Shown one piece after another: positions 16,988-25,034 of a DNA stretch of 49,986 nucleotides. The DNA is from an uncultured Alphaproteobacteria bacterium (GTDB taxonomy: Bacteria > Pseudomonadota > Alphaproteobacteria > HIMB59 > GCA-002718135): the NCBI GenBank assembly GCA_902623255.1, contig CACNSY010000010.1, positions 1 through 49,986 of the forward strand, given 5' to 3'. Within the stretch, counting starts at the first letter, position 1; each line of letters begins with the position of its first letter. The notes beneath the pieces were generated by a model. It saw nothing but the letters and a program-made list of their open reading frames with translations. It ran no database searches and was not told where the DNA came from. Both the position numbers and the translations under genes were made by a program.

Positions 16988-19093
16988 ATGTTAAAAAAAA
17001 ATACTGCTTATAACTATGCAAACAGGGAATTGTCTTGGCTAAAATTCAATGAAAGAGTCTTAAGTCAGACATCTGATAGTAAAATTCCACTTTTAGAAAG
17101 GGTTAGATTTTTATCAATAGCATTCTCTAATTTAGATGAATTTTTTATGGTTAGAGTAGCAGGATTGAATGTTCAAAAATTTTCACGAAATAAAAGTTTT
17201 GATGGATTAACACCACAACAACAACTCAAGCTGATAGATAAAGAAACATCGAAGATGATTTCAAATATAAAATCAATATGGATAGATTTACTAAGAGAGC
17301 TTTCAGAAAACAAAATCCATATAGATGTAGAAAAAACACTGAAAACAAAAGATAAAACATTTATTAAAAATTATTTAGAAGAAAATAATTGGGGGGTTTT
17401 AACGCCAATTATTATTGATCCATCTCACCCATTTCCTTTTATACCAAATAAAGAAACAACCTTAGTATGTCGTTTAATAAATAATAAAAAAACTTTTTAT
17501 GGAATACTGAGAGTGCCAGAGGGATTAGAAAAATTTATTAAATTACCTGGTAAAAAAACACGTTTTGTATCTATGGAGACAGCCCTACTTATTTCTTTAA
17601 AAGAAATTTTCCAGTGTGATAGGGTTTTGGATAAAGGTGTTTTTAGACCAATTAGGAATAGTGAATTAGAATTAGGAGGTGAAGGAGAAGATTTATTTTT
17701 AGTATTTCAAAAAGCTATTTTTGAGAGAAGAAGACAAGAGGTAATAAGAATTGATTTTGATGAAAGTATATCTAGTCACTTAATTAAATTCATAAATAAA
17801 AAACTTAACTATAAGGATGTAAATACATATAAACTGCCAATACCCGTTAATCTTTCGAGTATAGAGTCAATTTTTTTGAAAGATTTTAAAAAATTATTTT
17901 TTCCAAAATTTAAGGTACGGTTTCCTGAAAGAATTAAAGATTTTAAAAATGATTATTTTAAAGCTATAGCAAATAAAGATATTGTTATTCATCACCCTTT
18001 TGAATCTTTTGAAGTAGTGACTCAGTTTATTGATCAAGCTGCAGATGATCCAAAAGTCTTATCAATAAAACATACTTTATATCGAACTACTGATGACTCA
18101 CCAATAGAAGCAAGTTTAGTTAGAGCAGCACAAAAAGGAAAATTAGTAACTGTCATTATAGAGTTGCAAGCACGTTTTGATGAAGAGCGTAACTTAAAAT
18201 GGGCAAAAGAATTAGAATTAGCTGGAGCGCAAGTTGTTTTTGGCAATATTGATATGAAAACTCATGCAAAAATTACACTTGTAACAAGGAAGCAAATGAA
18301 TTCTGTTGTAAATTACGCACATTATGGAACAGGTAATTATCACCCGAGAAATGCAAGAGTTTATATGGATTTATCTTACTTCACCTGTGACAAAACATTA
18401 ACAAATGATGCTGCAAAAATGTTTAATTATTTAACTAGTTATTCAGAACCAACCACAATAAAAAAAATAGTATACTCTCCAATAACTGCAAGAAACAAAT
18501 TAAATGAACTAATTAGAAATGAAATTACAAATGCTGGAAAAAATAAACCATCTGGAATAGTTTGTAAGTGTAATTCTCTTGTTGATAAACAAATTATTGA
18601 TGAATTTTATAAAGCATCTCAAAAAAATGTAAAAATTGAATTGTTAATAAGAGGAATTTGCTCTCTAATACCTGGTAAAGAAAATCTATCGGAAAATATA
18701 GTTGTTAAAAGTATAATTGGTCGTTTTTTAGAACATACGAGAATATATTGTTTTTATAACGGTCATAAATTTCCTCATAGAAAAAATATCTTGTTTATTT
18801 CTTCTGCCGATTTAATGCAAAGAAATCTAGATAGGCGGGTTGAAACATTTATTCCTATTGAAAATGAAACTGTACATGAACAAATATTAAATCAGATCTT
18901 AATTGCCAGTATGACAGATAATACAAATTCTTGGCAAATGTTAAGTAATGGCAATTATCAGAAAAAAGAAATATCAAGCAAAGAGAAAAAATTTTCCTCT
19001 CACAATTTTTTTATCAAAAATCCAAGCTTGTCTGGGAGGGGTTCAGCAAAACTCAAATCTAGAGCTAAGTCTAATTTAAAAATTGGAAAATAG
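16988..19093 (+). CDS. ppk1: Polyphosphate kinase 1
   Basis: 701 aa, the usual size of PPK1. The N-terminal domain begins NRELSWLKFNERVLSQ, and the two phospholipase-D-like catalytic domains contain KHTLYRTTDDSPI (361-373), ARFDEERNLKWAKELELAGAQVV and DMKTHAKITLVTR with the autophosphorylated histidine H426; a second conserved histidine is in RFLEHTRIYCF. It makes polyphosphate from ATP reversibly. Followed by about 40 basic, serine-rich residues beyond the conserved NLDRRVETFIPI region, a tail I cannot assign. Confidence 0.96.
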   Translation: MLKKNTAYNYANRELSWLKFNERVLSQTSDSKIPLLERVRFLSIAFSNLDEFFMVRVAGLNVQKFSRNKSFDGLTPQQQLKLIDKETSKMISNIKSIWIDLLRELSENKIHIDVEKTLKTKDKTFIKNYLEENNWGVLTPIIIDPSHPFPFIPNKETTLVCRLINNKKTFYGILRVPEGLEKFIKLPGKKTRFVSMETALLISLKEIFQCDRVLDKGVFRPIRNSELELGGEGEDLFLVFQKAIFERRRQEVIRIDFDESISSHLIKFINKKLNYKDVNTYKLPIPVNLSSIESIFLKDFKKLFFPKFKVRFPERIKDFKNDYFKAIANKDIVIHHPFESFEVVTQFIDQAADDPKVLSIKHTLYRTTDDSPIEASLVRAAQKGKLVTVIIELQARFDEERNLKWAKELELAGAQVVFGNIDMKTHAKITLVTRKQMNSVVNYAHYGTGNYHPRNARVYMDLSYFTCDKTLTNDAAKMFNYLTSYSEPTTIKKIVYSPITARNKLNELIRNEITNAGKNKPSGIVCKCNSLVDKQIIDEFYKASQKNVKIELLIRGICSLIPGKENLSENIVVKSIIGRFLEHTRIYCFYNGHKFPHRKNILFISSADLMQRNLDRRVETFIPIENETVHEQILNQILIASMTDNTNSWQMLSNGNYQKKEISSKEKKFSSHNFFIKNPSLSGRGSAKLKSRAKSNLKIGK

Positions 19094-19102
19094 AATTTAA
19101 TC

Positions 19103-19151
19103 CCACTCACAATAATTGGACATAAGCAGGAAGAAATAATACTGTGAGTGG
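19103..19151. repeat. 9-bp inverted repeat with 31-base loop after ppk1
   Basis: CCACTCACA (19103-19111) and TGTGAGTGG (19143-19151) are perfect inverted copies in the 140-base gap between convergent ppk1 and arsC. It is much more G/C-rich than its surroundings. No uridine run follows directly on the plus strand; a T-rich stretch begins about 18 bases later. It could be an unusual bidirectional terminator or a small structured RNA. The rest of the gap is plain AT-rich sequence. Confidence 0.5.
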
Positions 19152-19233
19152 TAAAAAGTATTTAAATTTTATTTTTTACAGACGTATTAATAGAATATTA
19201 AATTTTTATAAATTAAACTAATATTTAAATTTA

Positions 19234-19653
19234 TTAGTTTTCAAATAAATTTTTTAGTTCTTTCAATTTAATAAAAATTGAGTCTCTTACTTCTCTAAAT
19301 TTATCTAATTGGTTTGAACTAAAATGATCTGATGCTGGATCATCAAATGGTATTGAAAATATCTGAGCTTTGGAATTTAAAACTGGACATACCTCTTCTT
19401 TACAAAGCGTAAAAACGGTATTTAATTCATCTCTAAATTTTTTGTCTAAACTTTCAAAATCTTTTGAATAATGTTTTGATATATCAATATCGATTTCACC
19501 CATAACCTCGATAGCATTGGGATTAACTTCTTTGGGCACTGATCCTGCACTTTGAATAATACAATTAGGATATAATTTTTTTGCAATTCCTTCAGCCATT
19601 TGACTTCTTGCTGAATTAGCAACACACATAAAAAGAATATTTTTATTTTTCAT
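19234..19653 (-). CDS. arsC: Thioredoxin-coupled arsenate reductase ArsC
   Basis: 139 aa, low-molecular-weight phosphatase fold. The P-loop C10-VANSA-R16-S and the redox pair C84 and C89 (LCKEEVCPVL) match the positions of the three catalytic cysteines in Staphylococcus aureus ArsC, indicating the thioredoxin-dependent type. It reduces arsenate, which enters through phosphate transporters, to arsenite. No arsR, arsB or acr3 is in the window; the AqpS-like channel at 14878-15534 is the likely exit. Its start overlaps the upstream 75-aa membrane protein gene by four bases, so the two form an operon. Confidence 0.9.
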   Translation of the reverse strand: MKNKNILFMCVANSARSQMAEGIAKKLYPNCIIQSAGSVPKEVNPNAIEVMGEIDIDISKHYSKDFESLDKKFRDELNTVFTLCKEEVCPVLNSKAQIFSIPFDDPASDHFSSNQLDKFREVRDSIFIKLKELKNLFEN

Positions 19654-19877
19654 GTCAGCAAATAAATATATCCAAAAATAAATAGTGGGAGTTGTAAACC
19701 AAAGTTTGTGAGCAGAGCTCTATCTTTTGTCATATAACCAACAATTGACCAACCAACAGCACCTGTACCGTGAATAATTATGTTAATTGGATACGCATTT
19801 AAATTGGTTAATAATATTCCTGATAAAATTAACGTGGTGCTAAACCACTTAATTCTATTAATTGATAAATCTGTCAT
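19650..19877 (-). CDS. Small membrane protein of unknown function, upstream of arsC
   Basis: 75 aa with three hydrophobic segments (about 11-27, 30-48 and 56-74) and a GTGAVGWSIVGYMTKDRALLT core. I do not recognise a named family with certainty; similar small three-helix proteins are found in marine alphaproteobacteria. It overlaps arsC by four bases (ATGA-type coupling), so it is produced with the arsenate reductase, which suggests, but does not show, a role in arsenic or phosphate physiology. A well-placed GGAG (in TAGGAGAAGAT on the minus strand) precedes the start, supporting this being a real gene. Confidence 0.65.
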   Translation of the reverse strand: MTDLSINRIKWFSTTLILSGILLTNLNAYPINIIIHGTGAVGWSIVGYMTKDRALLTNFGLQLPLFIFGYIYLLT

Positions 19878-19943
19878 ATCTTCTCCTAAATTCTATAGAT
19901 TGCGAATATTACACTTTACTTAAAGATAAAGATATTAATCAAA

Positions 19944-19961
19944 TTGTAACAAAAATTTAAC
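19944..19961 (+). promoter_or_regulatory. Weak candidate Pho box before the PhoU-like/PiT operon
   Basis: TTGTAAC-AAAA-ATTTAAC: the first half-site is identical to one half of the phoB site, and the spacing is the same (7-4-7), but the second half is poor. It lies 39 bases before the start at 20001. No -10 at the right distance is clear. In some bacteria PhoB represses pit genes, so the sign of any effect is open. Confidence 0.3.
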
Positions 19962-20000
19962 ATTTCTTTCTTTTTTTTTGAAAAGTTCTATAAGCACGCC

Positions 20001-20663
20001 ATGTTTGGATTAAAAAGTGCATCATTATTTGGTGATACCAAAAAGCTTGAAAGAGAAATTGATGAGTTTGTTGATATTGTCTCTGAAGTGGGCTTAGTAT
20101 TTAAATCGATAGTTCCAACTTATCTCAATCATTCCGCCAATGGTAAATTTGAGGAAATGGTTGAAAAAGTTAAAGAAATGGAAAGTAAGGCCGACAAAAT
20201 TACGAAAGATGTTGAGCATACTCTTTATGAAGAAACACTAATCCCAGATGCAAGAAGTGATGTGTTACGACTTCTAGAACACATCGACGAATTAATTGGA
20301 ATGTACCAAGGAAATTGCTATCACTTCTCTATTCAAAAACCTAATTTTCCAAAAGAATTTCATGAAGATCTTATTGAGTTAACAGAGACTGTTGTAAATT
20401 GTGTTGAATCATTATGTTTAACTGTAAGATCATTTTTTAGAGATATTAAATCTGTTAGAGATAATGCTCATAAAGTAACTTTTTATGAAAAAGAATCTGA
20501 TATAAAATTTAGTGCACTTGCAAGAAGAATTTTTGATTCTGAATTACCTCTAGATCAAAAAATGCATCTTCGATATTTTGTAGAGAAGATTGATCGTATT
20601 TGTGATCAAGCAGAAGACATAGCTGACGAGGTTCAAATTTACGCTATTAAACGTTCCGTTTAA
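20001..20663 (+). CDS. PhoU-like DUF47 protein, PiT accessory
   Basis: 220 aa, all helical, DUF47/TIGR00153 family: distant relatives of PhoU that are nearly always encoded beside a PiT transporter and are thought to control it. Visible are the paired acidic motifs ME-S-KADKITKDVE (about 60-72), LLEHIDELIGMYQGN (about 90-104) and the C-terminal FVEKIDRICDQAEDIADEVQIYAI. Only six bases separate it from the PiT gene, so they are co-expressed. It differs from the classical PhoU at 6223-6933 in length and motif. Confidence 0.9.
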   Translation: MFGLKSASLFGDTKKLEREIDEFVDIVSEVGLVFKSIVPTYLNHSANGKFEEMVEKVKEMESKADKITKDVEHTLYEETLIPDARSDVLRLLEHIDELIGMYQGNCYHFSIQKPNFPKEFHEDLIELTETVVNCVESLCLTVRSFFRDIKSVRDNAHKVTFYEKESDIKFSALARRIFDSELPLDQKMHLRYFVEKIDRICDQAEDIADEVQIYAIKRSV

Positions 20664-20669
20664 TTTTCA

Positions 20670-21722
20670 ATGGAAATTACAATTCTAATTTTTTTATTTG
20701 GTGGTCTTTTTTTAGGTTGGTCACTTGGCGCCAATGATGCAGCAAATGTTTTTGGAACTGCTGTTGGGACGCGAATGGTTAGTTTCACAAGTGCAGCAAT
20801 AATTTGTAGTGTCTTTGTTATTCTAGGTGCAATTATTAGCGGAGCAGGCACAACAGAAACTTTAGGTAAGTTAGGTGCTATTAATGCATTGCCTGGTGCT
20901 TTTGCAGCATGTGTGGCTGCGGGAATATCTGTTTATTTAATGACCAAAGTTGGCTTGCCTGTTTCAACAACGCAAGCGATTGTTGGAGCAATTGTTGGTT
21001 GGAATTTATACACGGGATCTTCAACTAATCTTCAAGTTTTAATTACTATTTTAGGAACATGGATACTCTGTCCTATTATTGCAGGAGTTATTGCAATGGG
21101 TTTATTTACTTTTACAAAAAGAGTTATACTCAATAGAAAGTTACATATTCTCAGACTTGATGCCTATACGAGAACAGCTTTACTTATAGCGGGTGCTTTT
21201 GGTGCTTATAGTTTAGGTGCAAACAATATTGCCAATGTAATGGGTGTCTTCGTACCTATATCACCGTTTACTGATGTTACTATTGGAAATTTATTTGTCT
21301 TTTCTTCCAAAGAACAATTATTTCTGCTGGGTGGTTTAGCAATAGCTGTTGGTGTTTTTACTTACTCGAAAAGAGTTATGTTTACCGTGGGTAATGATCT
21401 CTTAAAAATGACACCAGTGGCAGCATTTATTGTTGTTATATCGCATTCTATTGTTTTATTTTTATTTGCATCCCAGGGTATAAGTGCTTTTTTACAATCT
21501 ATAAATCTTCCCTCTATACCTTTGGTACCAGTATCAAGTTCCCAAGCTGTTGTTGGTGGCGTAATTGGAATTGGTCTTTTAAAAGGAGGAAAAGAGGTTC
21601 AATGGTCAATTGCAGGACGAATTTCTTTGGGTTGGATGACACTACCTATAATTGCAGCATTAATTTCTTTAATTGTTTTATTTATTTTAGAAAATATTTT
21701 TAATTTAACTGTTTCTTTTTGA
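20670..21722 (+). CDS. pit: PiT family inorganic phosphate transporter
   Basis: 350 aa, about ten membrane helices. Both inverted-repeat signatures of the PiT family are present: SLGANDAANVFGTAVG (18-33) and SLGANNIANVMGVF near 181-194, plus the later VSSSQAVVGGVIGIGLLKGGKEVQW segment. It imports phosphate, usually as metal-phosphate or with a cation, at low affinity, complementing PstSCAB. The neighbouring DUF47 protein is its expected partner. It ends three bases before the stop of the convergent lyase-like gene. Confidence 0.93.
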   Translation: MEITILIFLFGGLFLGWSLGANDAANVFGTAVGTRMVSFTSAAIICSVFVILGAIISGAGTTETLGKLGAINALPGAFAACVAAGISVYLMTKVGLPVSTTQAIVGAIVGWNLYTGSSTNLQVLITILGTWILCPIIAGVIAMGLFTFTKRVILNRKLHILRLDAYTRTALLIAGAFGAYSLGANNIANVMGVFVPISPFTDVTIGNLFVFSSKEQLFLLGGLAIAVGVFTYSKRVMFTVGNDLLKMTPVAAFIVVISHSIVLFLFASQGISAFLQSINLPSIPLVPVSSSQAVVGGVIGIGLLKGGKEVQWSIAGRISLGWMTLPIIAALISLIVLFILENIFNLTVSF

Positions 21723-21724
21723 CC

Positions 21725-22732
21725 TTACATTGATGGAAGTGGGTCTTGAGGATTAATTTCGAATTTAAAAAAAACATTTTCTGGTTTTATTTGATTATTA
21801 TCCCCTTTGTCTATCTGAGTTAGATTAACATCACGGACTCCATTTAGTTGAGACTTTTTAATTATTTGGTCTGTTAAATAATCACAGCCACTCCATAAGT
21901 TTTCACATTTATCTGACTTTCCTACATTTGAGTAATATATTTTTATGTCTTCAATGTTTAAACCAGCATCTGTTGCTTGCGTCATATGATGTCTGTAAGG
22001 TCCAAACTTAAATCTAATCCTATCAGCACCAGCAATCATGTCTCCGTAGTAACTAACTCTTAATTCATCATCAATCCACATATGTATAAACCCATCGGTA
22101 TGCCATTTGGCATTTATAAGAATATTAATCCACTTTCCTTTATGCTTACCCTTATAAATAGAGTCTAATACAATTGCATAATGTTCAAAGCCATATAACT
22201 CTACACCCTCTCGATCTTCATAAGTTATATATTGAGACCCGTTAACAAAAAATGTAAATTCATTATTAACTAGGGTAAATGCTGGACCGACAGACATTTC
22301 TGTTTTGCCATAAATCATTTTAAAATCAAAAAAAGATATAGTGTGTTTCTCAGTATTGGTTTTTCCAGGAATAAATATTCCAACTCTGTACCATTTTTCT
22401 TTACCAGCTTTCGTTGTTTTTTTTAATGGTTCTCCAATCTGAAAACGCTGAGCGAATCCAGGTTGGTTCCATCTTAACCAGTCCATTTCGTCACCTACAT
22501 CTTTATAGCTAAGATTTATTTCTACGGCTTTTTCACCTTCATAATTCTCATGAAATTTTAAAAGATTTTTTCTTTTGGGTACATTTCTTTCATTGTAGAC
22601 CATATTTTTATCAGATTGGTCTTTCAAGACAAAATAATCAAAGTCTTTTCTTTCTTGCTTAGGTATTTTTTGAGCATGAGCAAAATTAAAAAATAAAATG
22701 GTAAAAATAAATACAAGGAAGATTTTAAACAT
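21725..22732 (-). CDS. Secreted polysaccharide-lyase-like (heparin lyase I-type jelly roll) protein
   Basis: 335 aa with a signal peptide at residues 1-20 (ending NFAHA). The mature protein resembles the polysaccharide lyase family with a concanavalin-like jelly roll: WYRVGIFIPGKTN, SFFDFKMIYGKTEMSVGPAF, KWINILINAKWHTDGFIHMWIDDELRV and the basic motif FKFGPYRHHMTQ. Family members cut uronic-acid-containing polysaccharides by beta-elimination; the substrate here is unknown. Eight bases separate it from the phosphatase gene upstream, so it appears to be the last gene of the phnZ-phosphatase-lyase operon, an odd setting for a glycan enzyme. Confidence 0.65.
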   Translation of the reverse strand: MFKIFLVFIFTILFFNFAHAQKIPKQERKDFDYFVLKDQSDKNMVYNERNVPKRKNLLKFHENYEGEKAVEINLSYKDVGDEMDWLRWNQPGFAQRFQIGEPLKKTTKAGKEKWYRVGIFIPGKTNTEKHTISFFDFKMIYGKTEMSVGPAFTLVNNEFTFFVNGSQYITYEDREGVELYGFEHYAIVLDSIYKGKHKGKWINILINAKWHTDGFIHMWIDDELRVSYYGDMIAGADRIRFKFGPYRHHMTQATDAGLNIEDIKIYYSNVGKSDKCENLWSGCDYLTDQIIKKSQLNGVRDVNLTQIDKGDNNQIKPENVFFKFEINPQDPLPSM

Positions 22733-22740
22733 AAGATTTT

Positions 22741-23265
22741 TTACTTAACAACATTGTAATTTTCAATAAAATTTTCTTGCACTTTTGATTCAATCGCTCC
22801 CTTCCTTTTTGATCTCACTAGATCAATAGCTTCTTGTTTTTCATAATTAAATTCAACAAGTAAAATAGCAGCTATAGTGCCAGCTCTTCCTTTTCCTCCA
22901 CGACAATGTAAGACTATATTTTTACCATCTATCAATTCGTTCTTTAATAAAACTTTTGTTGTTTCCCATTTATATTTAAAATCTTTATCTGGTGCTCCCA
23001 TGTCATAAATAGGTAAATGGTACCAATGTAATTTATGTTCATAAATATTTTTGACAAACAAAGTTTTATCACACAATTTTTCAAATTCGCTATCTTCAAC
23101 AAAAGAAGTAATAGAACTACAATTATTATTTTTAAATATTTCTAATTCGTTTGCTAAAATTGTTTCTTCAAATAAACCATTAGAGTTAAGACCTGGGAAA
23201 GAAGTTAATATAATTTTGCCTGCAAATGACTTAGAGTCAATAAAATCATAATTGCTAAATTGCAT
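22741..23265 (-). CDS. Dual-specificity (CDKN3-like) protein phosphatase
   Basis: 174 aa cysteine-dependent phosphatase. The P-loop HCRGGKGRAGT (about residues 124-134) is a textbook C-x5-R motif; an acidic residue in the YDMGAPD segment upstream could be the general acid. Bacterial members of this group dephosphorylate Ser/Thr/Tyr or small phosphorylated molecules. The gene starts directly at the end of phnZ and precedes the lyase-like gene, so all three share an mRNA. Why a phosphatase of this type is with a phosphonate oxygenase is not clear; it could act on a phosphorylated intermediate or a regulator. Confidence 0.82.
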   Translation of the reverse strand: MQFSNYDFIDSKSFAGKIILTSFPGLNSNGLFEETILANELEIFKNNNCSSITSFVEDSEFEKLCDKTLFVKNIYEHKLHWYHLPIYDMGAPDKDFKYKWETTKVLLKNELIDGKNIVLHCRGGKGRAGTIAAILLVEFNYEKQEAIDLVRSKRKGAIESKVQENFIENYNVVK

Positions 23266-23841
23266 TTACACTTGTTTAGCTAAAAAAGACTGTCTTGCTT
23301 CTTCTAAATAGGGACGGAAATGTTCAACATCGGGAGTTTTTTTATCTAGAACTTTTGCTAAATCATCAAATCTTCTAAGCTCTACTGCTTCATCCATAAA
23401 AGGTTTGCTTATAAACGCATCTGCTTCTTCTTTTGTGAAAGGACCACCTTGAACTTTTAACGAGAGTTTCGATGCTTCTGATAGACTATCATAATAACCT
23501 TCTTCAACACTTGATAAATATCTTTTTGAGTCAACATGTGCTCTAATTGGTAGAATAACATCCTCACCAAAATATTTTTTTAAAAAATCAGCACCTAAAT
23601 TTTCATGATGACCATCTTTCCCTTCATGAATGGGATCGCCGTCCTCATAGATAAGGTGGCCAACATCATGCAGTAATGCTGCAGCAATTGTTGGTCCTGG
23701 TAATTTATGTTTTTCAGCAAGTTCAGCACATTGGAGTGCGTGCTCAAGCTGGGTCACATCCTCATTACCATATTGAATATCAGCACCTTTTGTTTTCAAA
23801 AGATCTAAGAGATAATCTACAATATTTTCTTCCATTCTCAT
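23266..23841 (-). CDS. phnZ: PhnZ-like HD-domain di-iron oxygenase for phosphonate C-P cleavage
   Basis: 191 aa HD-domain protein. The numbering of the key residues coincides with PhnZ: Y24 and E27 (YGNE, the substrate-gating pair), H34 and the H58-D59 doublet (LLHDVGHL), then H78/H79, H102 and a later aspartate for the di-iron site. PhnZ oxidises (R)-1-hydroxy-2-aminoethylphosphonate to glycine and phosphate. Its usual partner, the 2-oxoglutarate dioxygenase PhnY that makes this substrate, is not in the window. Divergent from phnW (88 bases apart). Start could also be M3 (23835). Confidence 0.85.
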   Translation of the reverse strand: MRMEENIVDYLLDLLKTKGADIQYGNEDVTQLEHALQCAELAEKHKLPGPTIAAALLHDVGHLIYEDGDPIHEGKDGHHENLGADFLKKYFGEDVILPIRAHVDSKRYLSSVEEGYYDSLSEASKLSLKVQGGPFTKEEADAFISKPFMDEAVELRRFDDLAKVLDKKTPDVEHFRPYLEEARQSFLAKQV

Positions 23842-23929
23842 TTATAATTAACTTATTAGAAAATAAATTCAATTCCAACTTTAATAAGATTGATCAAATT
23901 TATAATAATATTTATTAAGTAAATATTTA

Positions 23930-25027
23930 ATGGATAAAAAATTATTAACCCCTGGGCCTCTCACGACATCGATGTCAACAAAAGAGGCTATGCTTCATGA
24001 TTGGGGTTCGAGGGATACAAAATTTATTGATCTCAATGCATCAATTAGAGATTCCCTTGTTAAATTAATAGATGGTGAAGATAAATATCAATGTGTTCCA
24101 ATGCAGGGAAGTGGAACTTTTGCTGTAGAGTCGATGGTGAGCTCTCTTACTCAAAAAGATTCTAAAATTCTGATTCTGATCAATGGTGCTTACGGACAAA
24201 GAATGAAAAAAATGTGCACATATTTAGGGAGAGATTTTATTGAATATGAAGTTGCTGAACATGAAGTTCATGACATCAATAAAATTGAAGAGTTAATTGA
24301 TAGCAACAACTTAACACACGTCTTTGCCGTATATTGTGAAACAACATCGGGTATTTTAAATCCTATTGAAGACATTGCAAAATTGGTTGAAGGGAAAAAT
24401 TTATCGTTATTCATCGATGCAATGAGTGCCTTTGGTGCATTACCCTTAAGTTCTAAAATAATTACTTTTGATGCTGTAGCCGCTTCATCAAACAAATGCT
24501 TAGAAGGTGTGCCAGGTGTTGGTTTCATTCTTGTTAAAAATGAAGTTATTCAAAATGCGAAAGGCAATAGTCACTCACTAAGTCTAGACTTATATGATCA
24601 ATGGCAAGCAATGGAAAAAAATAAACAATGGCGATTTACACCTCCTACACACGTATTGGCTGCATTCAATCAAGCGATTGAGGAACATAAACAACAAGGT
24701 GGGGTAGAGGGAAGAGGTAAAAGATATAAAAAAAATTGTCAAATTATTTGTAATGGAATGAAAGAGTTGGGATTTGAGCAACTACTTCCTGATAATTTGC
24801 AAGCACCAATTATTATTACGTTTAAACAACCTAATGATCCTAAATTTAACTTTGAGAAATTTTATAATGCTCTTAGTGAAAAAGATTTTTTAATTTATCC
24901 AGGAAAACTAACAGTGGCAGAAACTTTTAGAATTGGGTGTATTGGTAATTTAGATGAACAAGACATGATGGATACAATAAAAGCTGTAAAAGAAGTCGTT
25001 ACTGAATTGGGATTAACATTAAACTAA
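23930..25027 (+). CDS. phnW: 2-Aminoethylphosphonate:pyruvate transaminase PhnW
   Basis: 365 aa, PLP aminotransferase of class V. Opens with LLTPGPLTTSMSTKEAMLHDWGSRD, the characteristic PhnW N-terminus; has the MQGSGTFAVESM segment (58-69), the cofactor aspartate in FIDAMSAFGA (161-170) and the PLP lysine K189 in SSNKCLEGVPG. It moves the amino group of 2-aminoethylphosphonate to pyruvate, giving phosphonoacetaldehyde and alanine. In this window the aldehyde can go to phosphonoacetate (PhnY, 31264-32706) and then be split by PhnA (32703-33944). Confidence 0.94.
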   Translation: MDKKLLTPGPLTTSMSTKEAMLHDWGSRDTKFIDLNASIRDSLVKLIDGEDKYQCVPMQGSGTFAVESMVSSLTQKDSKILILINGAYGQRMKKMCTYLGRDFIEYEVAEHEVHDINKIEELIDSNNLTHVFAVYCETTSGILNPIEDIAKLVEGKNLSLFIDAMSAFGALPLSSKIITFDAVAASSNKCLEGVPGVGFILVKNEVIQNAKGNSHSLSLDLYDQWQAMEKNKQWRFTPPTHVLAAFNQAIEEHKQQGGVEGRGKRYKKNCQIICNGMKELGFEQLLPDNLQAPIIITFKQPNDPKFNFEKFYNALSEKDFLIYPGKLTVAETFRIGCIGNLDEQDMMDTIKAVKEVVTELGLTLN

Positions 25028-25034
25028 CAAAATA

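Noticed and set aside
23842..23929. Pho box in the phnZ-phnW divergent gap
   Set aside because: Half-sites such as TTGGAAT occur at about 11-base spacing but the partner half-sites are poor; at this AT content that is expected by chance.
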